Positions 34,342 through 43,150 of a stretch of DNA of 64,000 nt are shown here, piece by piece; position 1 is the first letter of the stretch, and each line of letters begins with the position of its first letter. The position numbers and the translations under genes are program-made. Below the pieces are notes generated by a model. It saw only the letters and a list, made by a program, of their open reading frames with translations, searched no databases and was not told the origin of the DNA. Origin of the DNA: Bacillus cereus (GTDB lineage: Bacteria; Bacillota; Bacilli; Bacillales; Bacillaceae_G); the NCBI RefSeq assembly GCF_025917685.1, contig NZ_CP089518.1, positions 869,001 through 933,000 on the forward strand, in the 5' to 3' direction.

Positions 34342-34496
34342 CCTACAATTAGGCTAGTGATTAAGAAAATAATCGTTAATGCCCAGCCAATTGTAATTGA
34401 GGTAGTAGTGTGAAAGACATAAGAAACTTGTAAACATAGTAATGATGATAAAAACCAAATAAGTGCAATATGTACATGTTTTTTCGTTACATTCAT
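34317..34496 (-). CDS. 59-residue two-helix membrane protein
   Basis: A short gene below usual size cut-offs. It starts MNVTKKHVHIALIWFLSSLL, with two hydrophobic segments (~9-26 and ~31-51) separated by a His/Thr stretch, and ends VGKKHSATE. A strong AAAGGAG lies eight bases before the ATG at 34496. The reading frame is 60 codons with no internal stop. Its last codons form half of the terminator stem of the convergent MazG-like gene. The function is unknown; the ribosome site and clean membrane-protein pattern support a real gene. Confidence 0.75.
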   Translation of the reverse strand: MNVTKKHVHIALIWFLSSLLCLQVSYVFHTTTSITIGWALTIIFLITSLIVGKKHSATE

Positions 34497-34623
34497 TTTT
34501 GTTATCTCCTTTTCACTTACTAAACTAAATTTTACTATAATTTAGAAAATTAGACTATATGAGTAGAGGTTTTATTGTAATTTCGCTATACTAAATAGTA
34601 GAGAAAATGAGGAGGAAACGACA

Positions 34624-35673
34624 ATGACACATCATGCAAAAGAAACGATGGAATTAATTAAAGAGCTTGTCTCTATTCCAAGTCCATCTGGAAATACGGC
34701 GAAAATTATTAATTTTATTGAAAACTATGTAAGTGAGTGGAATGTAGAGACGAAGCGTAATAATAAAGGCGCTCTTATTTTAACGGTTAAAGGAAAGAAT
34801 GATGAGCAGCATCGTTTATTAACTGCACACGTTGATACGTTAGGTGCGATGGTGAAAGAAATTAAGCCTGACGGTCGTCTTCGTCTATCTATGATTGGTG
34901 GATTTCGCTGGAACTCTGTAGAAGGGGAATATTGCGAAATTGAAACGTCAAGCGGTAAGAAGTATACAGGTACAATTTTAATGCATCAAACTTCTGTCCA
35001 TGTGTACAAAGATGCAGGGGAAGCGAAGCGCGATGAGAAAAATATTGAAGTGCGTATTGATGAGCGTGTCTTTTCGGCAGATGAAGTACGTGAGTTAGGA
35101 ATTGAAGTAGGAGACTTCGTTTCATTTGATCCACGCGTTCAAATTACAGAGAGTGGATACATAAAATCACGTCATTTAGACGATAAAGTAAGTGTAGCAA
35201 TTCTATTAAAATTAATTAAAAGATTGCAAGATGAAAAGGTAACATTACCGTATACAACACATTTCTTAATTTCTAATAATGAAGAGATTGGGTACGGTGG
35301 TAACTCAAACATTCCAGAAGAAACTGTAGAATATTTAGCAGTTGATATGGGAGCGTTAGGTGATGGACAAGCATCTGATGAATATACAGTATCCATTTGT
35401 GCGAAAGACTCTAGCGGTCCATACCATTACGCTTTACGTAAGCATTTAGTTGAACTGGCGAAAGCGAACGCTATTGAATATAAAGTGGATATTTATCCAT
35501 ACTACGGATCAGATGCATCAGCCGCGATTCACGCTGGATTTGATGTGAAACATGCATTAATTGGAGCTGGTATTGATTCTTCTCACGCATTTGAGCGTAC
35601 GCATGAAAGCTCGATTGTACATACAGAAGCACTTGTTTATGCATATGTGTTATCAGAAATGATAGTAGAATAG
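34624..35673 (+). CDS. M42 family metallopeptidase
   Basis: A 349-residue cytoplasmic di-zinc aminopeptidase of the M42 (PepA/endoglucanase-M/FrvX-like) family, which typically forms large dodecamers trimming peptides. Metal ligands are visible: TAHVDTLGAMV (His), SRHLDDKVSVAIL (bridging Asp), NNEEIGYGGN (catalytic Glu and ligand), AVDMGALG (Asp) and HAFERTHESS (last His). The start follows GAGGAAAC. It is monocistronic, ending at the hairpin at 35681. Peptide preference is not evident. Confidence 0.9.
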   Translation: MTHHAKETMELIKELVSIPSPSGNTAKIINFIENYVSEWNVETKRNNKGALILTVKGKNDEQHRLLTAHVDTLGAMVKEIKPDGRLRLSMIGGFRWNSVEGEYCEIETSSGKKYTGTILMHQTSVHVYKDAGEAKRDEKNIEVRIDERVFSADEVRELGIEVGDFVSFDPRVQITESGYIKSRHLDDKVSVAILLKLIKRLQDEKVTLPYTTHFLISNNEEIGYGGNSNIPEETVEYLAVDMGALGDGQASDEYTVSICAKDSSGPYHYALRKHLVELAKANAIEYKVDIYPYYGSDASAAIHAGFDVKHALIGAGIDSSHAFERTHESSIVHTEALVYAYVLSEMIVE

Positions 35674-35680
35674 TGAGAGG

Positions 35681-35713
35681 GTGGTTGATTCTATGAATCA
35701 GCCACTTTTTTTT
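35681..35713 (+). terminator. M42 peptidase gene terminator
   Basis: GTGGTTGATTC / GAATCAGCCAC, four-base loop, then eight T. Confidence 0.85.
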
Positions 35714-35889
35714 GCATAAAAACTACTTAAATTGTATTGTGCAATATTAAAAAAGTAGGTTTACTATAGAATTCTAGTATTATAAAATGATAGAGGCGCA
35801 CTAATTTTTTTAATTTATATTTTCTAAAATTTGTATATTAAGATTGTGTGTTTTTAAAACGTTAATTTTCGAGGGGAGTATTATTATTT

Positions 35890-37479
35890 ATGAAGTATCG
35901 TGCAGTCGCGGCAGGTATTTTAGCCGCAAGTTTATTATCGTCTCCAGTTAGTAGTTTCGCAGCAGGGAAAAAGTTTTCGGATGTTCCTACATGGGCGCAG
36001 GAGTCGGTTGACTATTTAGTAGGGAAAAAAGCACTTGATGGAAAACCAGATGGAACGTTTTCTCCATCTGAAGCAGTAGATAAAGGATCAGCTGCAAAAA
36101 TATTAGCGGTAGTTCTTGGTTTACCAATTGATCCAAAAGCGAAACCATCTTTTAAAGATTCGCAAGATCATTGGGCAGCACCATATATTGCTGCGGTAGA
36201 AAAAGCGGGTGTAATTAGTGGAGATGGTACTGGGAAATTTAATCCATCAAGCCAAATTAACCGTGCATCTATGGCATCTATGCTTGTAAAAGCATATTCA
36301 TTAGATAAGAAAATTATTGGAGAACTTCCAACACAGTTTAAAGATTTGGAACCGCATTGGGGTAAGAAACAAGCTAATATTTTAGTAGCTTTAGGGATTT
36401 CAATGGGTACAGGAAATGGCTGGAATCCTGACGGTACTGTAACTCGTGCTGAAGCAGCTCAGTTCATCGCGATGGCAGATAAAAATAAAACAAATACATC
36501 GAAAAGAATGTATATGAATAGAAACTTTATTACATATCATCAAGCATCGTTATCATCTGGTATTACTGACGTTCAACATAAGCCGCAAATGATTGAAGTG
36601 ACAGAGCAAAGAGGGGATGGATGGTTGAAGGTTGTAACAAGTAAAGGTGAGAAGTGGACGCCATTACAAGAAAAAACAGAGTCTATTAATGAAGGATTTA
36701 CTACATATCAAGAAGCTTCACATACGTCTACAGTGGCAGGGACACATAAAGCACAACAAGTAACTGTTATTGAAGAAAAAGATAGCTGGATTCGTATCCG
36801 TATGGGAGTTGGTTTCCAGTGGATGGATAAAAATCAATTAAATCCAGTGAAGCAAGGTAACTTCCTAGAAGGTAAAGCGATTATTATTGATCCAGGTCAT
36901 GGTGGAATTGACTCAGGGAACCCTGGTTATTATGAGAAAGAAAGTCAAACCGTATTAGATGTATCATTACGATTACAGAAAATATTTGAGAAAAAGACAC
37001 CGTTTACTGTGTTATTCACTCGTACAGATGATACACGCCTGGGAACAAGTGGTCCTGATTCTCTAAAAAAACGTGTAGAATTTGCACAGCGAAATAATGG
37101 AGATATTTTTGTAAGTATCCATGCTAATGGTTCTGACTTGAAAAATGGACAAGGCACAGAAACATTATATTATGACTCAGAACGAGCAAGAGCAACGAAT
37201 CCAAATGTAGAAGAGAGTCGTTTATTAGCAGAAAAAATTCAAAAACGTCTTGTGAAAGCACTTGGAACAAAAGATCGTGGTGCGAAACATCAGGACTTAT
37301 ACGTAACTAGAGAAAATACAATGCCAGCTGTATTAACAGAATTAGCATTTGTAGATAATAAAAGTGATGCAGATAAAATTGCTACACCAGAACAGAGACA
37401 AAGTGCAGCGGAAGCTATTTATCAAGGTATTTTAGATTACTACGAAGCAATGGGTAACGACGTATCTTCTTTCCGTTAA
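35890..37479 (+). CDS. SLH-anchored N-acetylmuramoyl-L-alanine amidase (Amidase_3)
   Basis: Secreted wall hydrolase of 529 residues. Signal peptide ~1-24 (SSFAAG). Three SLH motifs are at the N-terminus (~25-200; WAQESVDYLVGKKALDGKPDGTF, HWAAPYIAAVEKAGVI, NILVALGISMGTG). Two SH3-like repeats (~205-315) follow, and the Amidase_3 domain (~325-522) carries zinc ligands in IIDPGHGGIDSG, SIHANGS and the Glu of VLTELAFVDN. The order is the reverse of the amidase at 8442, where SLH is last. SLH binding needs CsaB-made pyruvyl ligand. It matches the Bsl-type SLH amidases of B. anthracis near the S-layer locus. Confidence 0.93.
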   Translation: MKYRAVAAGILAASLLSSPVSSFAAGKKFSDVPTWAQESVDYLVGKKALDGKPDGTFSPSEAVDKGSAAKILAVVLGLPIDPKAKPSFKDSQDHWAAPYIAAVEKAGVISGDGTGKFNPSSQINRASMASMLVKAYSLDKKIIGELPTQFKDLEPHWGKKQANILVALGISMGTGNGWNPDGTVTRAEAAQFIAMADKNKTNTSKRMYMNRNFITYHQASLSSGITDVQHKPQMIEVTEQRGDGWLKVVTSKGEKWTPLQEKTESINEGFTTYQEASHTSTVAGTHKAQQVTVIEEKDSWIRIRMGVGFQWMDKNQLNPVKQGNFLEGKAIIIDPGHGGIDSGNPGYYEKESQTVLDVSLRLQKIFEKKTPFTVLFTRTDDTRLGTSGPDSLKKRVEFAQRNNGDIFVSIHANGSDLKNGQGTETLYYDSERARATNPNVEESRLLAEKIQKRLVKALGTKDRGAKHQDLYVTRENTMPAVLTELAFVDNKSDADKIATPEQRQSAAEAIYQGILDYYEAMGNDVSSFR

Positions 37480-37480
37480 T

Positions 37481-37518
37481 AAATAAAAGAGATTGCCAAT
37501 GGGCAGTCTCTTTTATTT
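37481..37518 (+). terminator. SLH amidase gene terminator
   Basis: AAATAAAAGAGATTGCC / GGCAGTCTCTTTTATTT stem with an AATG loop; the stem itself supplies the T-run. Confidence 0.8.
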
Positions 37519-37639
37519 ATGAAACAAATTATAAAGGTTTCTCTTTATTTCGAGCATATGATATCATTTAATTTTACGTAAAAAGGTATTTGAGTAATTG
37601 TAATCATAACAATTTTAAACGATAAAGGATGATAATAGA

Positions 37640-38593
37640 TTGAGTAATTATAGTAAAACACCTGCATGTATATATACGTATGCGTTTCGAGAAGAGGAAC
37701 GTGCTTTATGTTACTTGGAAATGCGTTCGTTCTTTGGGATGGAGTCTCACGTTAATATTTTGAAAAGTGAAGTCAAGATTGCTCCGAGTAGAAGTCCGTT
37801 TATTAAAGAGCGCGTTGAGGTTATGTATGAAGGGGACGACTTAGAAAGCATTTTAGAACAAGTGGAACAAATTGATTTAGCGGGAGCGACATTCAAAGTT
37901 ATCTTCGTTAAAATCAATGATCTTGGTAAAGAAAATAAAATTGAATATGGGGAAAGACGCCTTATTGAACGAGACCTTGGCATGCATATTGAAGGAGAAG
38001 CTGATGTTCGTAATCCAGAGCGTGTATTCGGGATTGTTCCTCTTGGAGGACGCTGGTACTTCGGGCACTATGTAGAAAGTGATCCAGTTTGGTATCATCA
38101 CATAAAAAAACCGCATAGCTATTCGACATCACTGAGCACACGTGTTGCTAGAGCTGTCGCAAATATCGCTGTACCAAACCCAGATGGAGTACGAGCAATT
38201 GACCCGTGCTGCGGAATTGGAACAGTAGTAGTAGAAGCACTTTCTATGGGGATTAACATCGTTGGTAGAGATATAAATCCACTTGTAGTTCTTGGAACGA
38301 GAAAAAACATCGCACATTTCGGATTTGAAGGAACAGTAACAAAAGGCCCAATTGAAGAAATTACTGAGAACTACGACGTCGCAATTATCGATATGCCGTA
38401 CGACCTATTTACGCACGCAACACCAGAAGATCAACTCTCGATTCTTTCAAGTGCGCGCCGTATCGCAAAAAAAGTAGTCGTTGTCACGATGGAAACAATG
38501 GACGACATGATTCATGAAGCGGGATTTGAAATTACAGACCGCTGTATCACAAGAAAAGGATCATTTTCTAGACAAATTCTTGTTTGTGAATAA
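37640..38593 (+). CDS. TRM11-like SAM-dependent RNA methyltransferase
   Basis: A 317-residue methyltransferase of the Trm11/Trm14-like class that probably modifies tRNA or rRNA at guanine N2. The C-terminal Rossmann domain has the SAM loop AIDPCCGIGTVVVEAL, the acidic GRDINP (motif II) and the catalytic IIDMPYDLF (DxPY type). The N-terminal ~150 residues would hold a THUMP-like RNA-binding part. The start is TTG at 37640 behind AAAGGATGAT; no closer ATG exists. It is monocistronic. Which nucleotide is modified cannot be told. Confidence 0.82.
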   Translation: MSNYSKTPACIYTYAFREEERALCYLEMRSFFGMESHVNILKSEVKIAPSRSPFIKERVEVMYEGDDLESILEQVEQIDLAGATFKVIFVKINDLGKENKIEYGERRLIERDLGMHIEGEADVRNPERVFGIVPLGGRWYFGHYVESDPVWYHHIKKPHSYSTSLSTRVARAVANIAVPNPDGVRAIDPCCGIGTVVVEALSMGINIVGRDINPLVVLGTRKNIAHFGFEGTVTKGPIEEITENYDVAIIDMPYDLFTHATPEDQLSILSSARRIAKKVVVVTMETMDDMIHEAGFEITDRCITRKGSFSRQILVCE

Positions 38594-38636
38594 GAAAGAA
38601 AGATCACCCGTTTGTTAAATTTAGGTAATAATTAAT

Positions 38637-38677
38637 AGGATAGTTAGTCCATTATGAGGGCTGATTATCCTTTTTTA
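38637..38677 (+). terminator. TRM11-like gene terminator
   Basis: AGGATAGTTAGTCC pairs with GGGCTGATTATCCT (two wobbles), then TTTTTT. Confidence 0.8.
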
Positions 38678-38854
38678 TTTACATAATTGATTTGGAAAAT
38701 AAAGGTTGGGAATATGGTTTAAAATGTATAGTATGGAATTAAATAAAAGAATGTACATTTGTATTCAACTAAAGAACAGTTTAATTAAAGAAAATGGATC
38801 TATAATGTGGGAGGAAATCAAATACATTTATTAAAATTAAAGGAGCTGTTGAAA

Positions 38855-39394
38855 TTGGACACTATTCAATTAATTGAAGATTTCATATTACCTTACTATA
38901 CTCAAAAAGATATAATGCACAATGTTGAACATATAAAAAGAATTTTAAATTTATCTCTAGAAATGGCTAAAATATATAAAAATAAAGTAGATGAGGATTT
39001 ACTTAAATATGGCGCATATTTTCACGGAGTAATATATGAAGAAGAGATAAGAATAAGTATTAAAGAATTTCTTAAGGGTATTGGGTTTAGTGGAGAAAAA
39101 ATAAAACGAATTCTAGAAGTAGCAGACGGTTCTCAAAAGGATGGAAAACCAGAAAGCCTAGAAGCTAAAATTCTCCACGATGCACATTTACTTGAGGGTG
39201 GAGAGACATTTTTAATTGTTAAATCTTTAATCACTGGATCACTTAGGGGACAATCCTTACTAGAAACGATTGAATATCTGGAAACAAATATACTTAATAA
39301 ACATCATTGTTACTTACCCGAAAATATTGAAAAATACAAGGAAAAGGAAAAGTTCGCTTTTGACTTTCTATACAAACTCAAAACACATATATAA
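38855..39394 (+). CDS. HD-domain protein with altered HD motif
   Basis: A 179-residue helical protein of the HD phosphohydrolase type: MHNVEHIKRIL gives the first His, KYGAYFHGVIY the position of the HD doublet, and ILHDAHLLEGG a further His-Asp pair. The doublet reads His-Gly rather than His-Asp, so metal binding may be changed, or the later HD may be the functional one. The TTG at 38855 is nine bases after AAAGGAG and is preferred over GTG 38807, which lacks a site. It stands alone. The substrate is unknown, but HD proteins act on nucleotides or phosphate esters. Confidence 0.7.
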   Translation: MDTIQLIEDFILPYYTQKDIMHNVEHIKRILNLSLEMAKIYKNKVDEDLLKYGAYFHGVIYEEEIRISIKEFLKGIGFSGEKIKRILEVADGSQKDGKPESLEAKILHDAHLLEGGETFLIVKSLITGSLRGQSLLETIEYLETNILNKHHCYLPENIEKYKEKEKFAFDFLYKLKTHI

Positions 39395-39610
39395 TTTTTA
39401 ATTTGTGAAGTTTTGTACTTAAATTATATGAGGGGTTTTATGGAATATTTGGACTCTAAATAAATAGAAATTTTTAATAATAAAAAATCTTTGTATAAAG
39501 TGAAATTTAGTCAACAGTCTACATCCTTATTTTATTAAATTTAAAACATAAGAATAGATAAATACAATTAAACCAGTGATGTTTAGTCTAAATCATTATT
39601 TTAACTGAAC

Positions 39611-39655
39611 AAGGACCACACATATTAGACGTGTTTAATATGTGTGGTCTTTTTA
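39611..39655 (+). terminator. Terminator-like hairpin
   Basis: GACCACACATATTA / TAATATGTGTGGTC, 14-bp stem, then TTTTT. It lies 220 bases past the HD gene and may end its transcript or one from an unrecognised RNA. Confidence 0.75.
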
Positions 39656-39765
39656 ATTTCAACTGTTCCACTTACCTAACCTAAATATAAAATATTGGTG
39701 ACCTTTTTTGGTTTGCATAATCTTAGCATGATGTGTGATTGGTTGGTGGAATAGAGGGAGGGATT

Positions 39766-39832
39766 TGGCGATAAGTCGATATTCCAGGTCGAAACGTCGA
39801 TATATTCTAAGAATCGATCGATATCATTTTGT
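39766..39832 (+). repeat. Dispersed GTCGATAT repeat, second locus
   Basis: AAGTCGATATTCC, GTCGAAACGTCGATATATTC and AATCGATCGATATC occur in a row. It shares the AAGTCGATAT head and the GTCGAAACGTCGATATATTC core with 47933-48020. Confidence 0.75.
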
Positions 39833-39840
39833 TAGTACAA

Positions 39841-39987
39841 TTACTCTTCTTTCGTCTTCTCTTGTTGTGCAATTAGTAAATTGCGTAATACGTGTCCGCG
39901 GTAACTTTCTAGTTTTCTTCCTTCATGATAGCGAACACCTAATTTCTTAAGTTCAGCTACGTACCAGCCTTTTGTTCCGTAATACAT
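39841..39987 (-). CDS. DUF2639 (YflJ-like) small basic protein
   Basis: A 48-residue protein starting MYYGTKGWYVAELKKLGVRY and containing EGRKLESYRGHVLRNLL, the pattern of B. subtilis YflJ and the DUF2639 family; the function is unknown. Upstream in-frame codons reach 40077, but AAAGGAAGTGG lies about seven bases before the ATG at 39987, giving the typical short length. Bacillus genomes carry several such short proteins. It is convergent with the HD-gene side and divergent from the amino-acid permease. Confidence 0.8.
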   Translation of the reverse strand: MYYGTKGWYVAELKKLGVRYHEGRKLESYRGHVLRNLLIAQQEKTKEE

Positions 39988-40369
39988 GAGACCACTTCCT
40001 TTTTTCTTTTGAACAGTATATGTGCCTGGGCGAGAGAATTTTCTATTTTTATTCATGAAATTTACAGAAATGAACATTGAATATTCAGTCTATTTGTATT
40101 ATGATTAACTTATTATCGGATGACAGTGATTAGCCTCTCTGTAAGCCCGGGTATATTTTTATTCAATTGAATAGAGGAACTTCTTTCCACTTGAGCTTCC
40201 TTAGCAGGAGGACGAGCCATAAGGATAGGGGCAGTAAAATTCAATGCAGTTGCATGTGTTGTTTTTCTGGCTCTTTTTATTTTTTACTTAAAGTAGGAGG
40301 GGATTTTTAGAAAGCGTTGTCAATGGAGTATGGTGCACGTCCACGCTAATGGAGGGGCTGGTGAATTGG
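39988..40369 (+). other. Unexplained ~380-base leader before the permease gene
   Basis: No recognised gene, riboswitch or T-box. AAAGCGTTGTCA at 40311-40322 resembles a cre site (see 40309). An in-frame stretch near 40212-40288 would encode RIGAVKFNAVACVVFLALFI with AGGAGG seven bases before its first codon, but that codon is ATA; it could be a dead or unusual small membrane protein. Confidence 0.4.
40309..40322 (+). promoter_or_regulatory. Possible cre site before the gab/gla cluster
   Basis: AGAAAGCGTTGTCA matches the cre consensus with two mismatches. It would place the amine/glutarate catabolic cluster under carbon catabolite repression; moderate support only. Confidence 0.4.
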
Positions 40370-41785
40370 TTGGCTAAAGAGAAAAAGGAGTTACAAAAGG
40401 ATTTAAAAACTCGGCATATAACAATGATTTCGATTGGCGGGGTTATCGGGGGCGGTTTGTTTGTAGGAAGTGGAACGATTATTCAATCGACGGGTCCAGC
40501 AGCGATTTTGTCCTATATTATTGGCGCTTTAATGGTTGTGCTCGTGATGCGGATGTTAGGAGAGATGGCAGCGGAAAATCCTGATAGCGGTTCTTTCGCA
40601 ACGTATGCGAATAAAGCAATTGGGCCGTGGGCAGGGTATACGATTGGGTGGTTATATTGGTTTAATTGGGTCATTATTATCGCGATTGAAGCGGTGCTTT
40701 TAGGCGTGATGATTAACAATTGGTTCCCTTCAGTTCCAGCATGGATCGCGAGTTTATGTATGGTTCTTTTAATGACGATGACGAATGTATATTCAGTAAA
40801 ATTGTACGGTGAGTTTGAATATTGGTTAGCGTTTATTAAAGTTATTGCGATTGTTGCGTTTTTAATTTTAGGAGTTTCAATGTTCTTTGGTCTTGTTCCA
40901 GGGGTGGATAGACCGAGTCTTTCTGTTATTACGGAGCACGGTGGTTTCTTCCCAAATGGAATTGTCCCTGTCTTACTGAGCGTTGTGTTTATTTCTTTCT
41001 CTTTATCGGGAAGCGAAGTAGCAGCGATTGCAGCCGGGGAATCGGAAAATCCAGAGAAGAATGTTATACGAGCTATTAATAGTGTTGTATGGCGCCTAAT
41101 GCTTTTCTTCGTAGGTTCGGTAACGATTTTAGTTATGTTTATTCCGTGGACGGATAAGGAGTTATTAAAACTTCCGTATGCAAGTTTATTTAATATGGCA
41201 GGAGTACCTGCAGCCGCAGAAATTATGAATGGTGTTGTCTTTTTATCACTACTTTCCGTTATGAATTCAGGTATATATACGAGTTCGCGTATGTTATTTT
41301 CACTTGCTAAAAAAGGCGATGCTCCGGCTAGTTTTTCACGATTAAATAGTAGAGGGACGCCGGTTGTAGCGATCTATGCAAGTATCGTATTTGCATTTAT
41401 TTGTGCGATGTTGAAATTTATATCTCCGGATAAACTGTTCGCATTTTTAGCGAATAGTTCAGGCGGGGTAACGATGCTTATGTATATGTTCGTTGCCGTT
41501 TCACATGTCAAGTTAAGGCGAGAAAGGGAAAGAGAAGGGGCTGGAAAGCTGAAAGTGAAAATGTGGTTATTCCCTTATCTCACATATGCAACGCTTTTAA
41601 TGATTGTCACGATATTTGCTTCACAGGCGTTTATAGAAGATATGCGTATGCAGTTTTACATGACATTACTAGCTACGATCCTAGTAATAATAAGTTATTT
41701 TCTAAGAGTTAGAAAGTTAGATAAGCAAAAGTTGAATGATTTTACGATTATAAAAGATTCGGAAGTTAGTTTAGAAGAAAAATAA
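40370..41785 (+). CDS. gabP: APC-family amino acid permease, GabP-like
   Basis: A 471-residue amino acid-polyamine permease with about 12 membrane segments. It starts with the hydrophilic KELQKDLKTRHITMISIGG typical of GabP/AAP porters, then GGGLFVGSG in TM1 and FSGSEVAAIAAGE-like FSLSGSEVAAIAAG in TM6. As first gene of a cluster with GabT, GabD, GlaH and LhgO it probably imports 4-aminobutyrate or 5-aminovalerate. The ATG at 40349 is inside the ribosome site GGAGGGG (40351-40357), so TTG 40370 is the better start, although the spacing (12) is long. gabT follows after 17 bases. Confidence 0.82.
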   Translation: MAKEKKELQKDLKTRHITMISIGGVIGGGLFVGSGTIIQSTGPAAILSYIIGALMVVLVMRMLGEMAAENPDSGSFATYANKAIGPWAGYTIGWLYWFNWVIIIAIEAVLLGVMINNWFPSVPAWIASLCMVLLMTMTNVYSVKLYGEFEYWLAFIKVIAIVAFLILGVSMFFGLVPGVDRPSLSVITEHGGFFPNGIVPVLLSVVFISFSLSGSEVAAIAAGESENPEKNVIRAINSVVWRLMLFFVGSVTILVMFIPWTDKELLKLPYASLFNMAGVPAAAEIMNGVVFLSLLSVMNSGIYTSSRMLFSLAKKGDAPASFSRLNSRGTPVVAIYASIVFAFICAMLKFISPDKLFAFLANSSGGVTMLMYMFVAVSHVKLRREREREGAGKLKVKMWLFPYLTYATLLMIVTIFASQAFIEDMRMQFYMTLLATILVIISYFLRVRKLDKQKLNDFTIIKDSEVSLEEK

Positions 41786-41802
41786 GAAAAGGGGTATGTA
41801 CC

Positions 41803-43131
41803 ATGTTAAAAGAGAAGAAGGATATTACAACTACAAAATCTAGCATATTACATGAAAGAAGAAAAAATGCGGTGCCAGAAGGGCCTTACAATATTACAGA
41901 GTTGTATGTGCAATCAGCAAAAGGCGCGATTATTACGGATGTAGATGGTAATGAATTAATCGACTTTGCGGGCGGAATTGGTATGCAAAACGTCGGGCAT
42001 TGTCATCCGAAAGTAGTAAAGGCGATTCAAGATCAAGTGGAATCTTCTATTCATAGTTGTTTTCATGTAGCGCCGTATGAAAGTTATATTACACTGGCGG
42101 AAAGACTGAATGAGTTAACGCCAGGTGATTTTAAGAAAAAAACGATGTTTGCGAATAGCGGAGCTGAAGCAGTAGAAAATGCGGTGAAGATTGCTAGAAA
42201 AGCAACTGGAAGAAGCGCGATCGTTTCGTTTGAGCGTGCATATCATGGGCGTACACTTTTGACGATGTCACTTACAAGTAAAGTGAAACCGTACAAGCAT
42301 GGATTTGGGCCGTTTGCATCAGAAGTATATAAATTACCATATCCATACTATTACCGTGCTGACGAAGGGCTAACACAAGAAGAAGTAGACGCGCAAATTT
42401 TAGCGTATTTCGAACGCTTTATGTTAGAGGAAGTAGCAAGTGATAATATCGCTGCAATTATTTTGGAACCGCTTCAAGGAGAAGGTGGATTTATCGTTCC
42501 GACGACTACATTCATGCAAGGTGTCCGAAATATTTGTGATAAGTATGGAATCATTATGATTGCGGATGAAATTCAAACTGGTTTCGCTCGTACGGGCAGC
42601 TTATTTGCAATGGATCATTTCGGCGTAGCTCCAGATTTAATGACTTTCTCAAAATCAATCGCTGCTGGAATGCCGCTTAGCGCAATAACAGGAAGAGCGG
42701 ATTTAATGGATGCACCTGGACCAGGTCAATTAGGTGGTACTTTCTCAGGAAGTCCGGCTGCTTGCGCGGCTGCATTAGCTGTTTTAGATGTAATCGAAGA
42801 AGAGAATTTAGTGAAGCGCGCTGTAGAAATTGGCGAGCGTATGATGGAAGTGTTTAATAGCTGGAAAGAGAAATATGAACTAGTTGGTGATGTCAGGGGC
42901 CTTGGTGCTATGACGGCAATTGAGCTTGTAAAAAATAAAGAGACGAAAGAGCCAGCAGCGGAAGAAGTTAAAGCAATTATGAAGGAAACGCATAGTAAAG
43001 GGGTCATTACGATAAGCGCCGGTATTTATAGTAACGTACTTCGATTCTTACCGCCTCTTGTTATAACAGATGAACAGCTTGAAGAAGGGCTTACTATTTT
43101 AGAAGCTGCTATTGCGAAACTATCAAAATAA
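41803..43131 (+). CDS. gabT: 4-aminobutyrate/5-aminovalerate aminotransferase (GabT-like)
   Basis: A class III PLP aminotransferase of 442 residues. Visible are NSGAEAVENAVKIAR (cofactor phosphate), AYHGRT, IIADEIQTGFARTG (Asp to the pyridine N) and MTFSKSIAAGMPLS with the Schiff-base Lys. It moves the amino group of 4-aminobutyrate or 5-aminovalerate to 2-oxoglutarate, giving the semialdehyde. The operon with a GlaH/LhgO pair favours 5-aminovalerate as a natural substrate (inference). It is translated from an AAGGGG site and is 19 bases upstream of the dehydrogenase gene. Confidence 0.9.
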   Translation: MLKEKKDITTTKSSILHERRKNAVPEGPYNITELYVQSAKGAIITDVDGNELIDFAGGIGMQNVGHCHPKVVKAIQDQVESSIHSCFHVAPYESYITLAERLNELTPGDFKKKTMFANSGAEAVENAVKIARKATGRSAIVSFERAYHGRTLLTMSLTSKVKPYKHGFGPFASEVYKLPYPYYYRADEGLTQEEVDAQILAYFERFMLEEVASDNIAAIILEPLQGEGGFIVPTTTFMQGVRNICDKYGIIMIADEIQTGFARTGSLFAMDHFGVAPDLMTFSKSIAAGMPLSAITGRADLMDAPGPGQLGGTFSGSPAACAAALAVLDVIEEENLVKRAVEIGERMMEVFNSWKEKYELVGDVRGLGAMTAIELVKNKETKEPAAEEVKAIMKETHSKGVITISAGIYSNVLRFLPPLVITDEQLEEGLTILEAAIAKLSK

Positions 43132-43150
43132 AAATGGTGGGGGCAGGGGA

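Larger units (their letters stand above)
39395..39840. other. Intergenic region with terminator and a GATATC-type repeat
   Basis: 446 bases without a recognised gene. It holds the terminator at 39611-39655 and the repeat at 39766-39832. A seven-codon frame near 39441 has a ribosome-like site but is too short to call. Confidence 0.5.

Noticed and set aside
40085..40348. T-box, lysine or glycine riboswitch before the permease gene
   Set aside because: None of the conserved cores (T-box GGGTGG, lysine or glycine aptamer blocks) is present.
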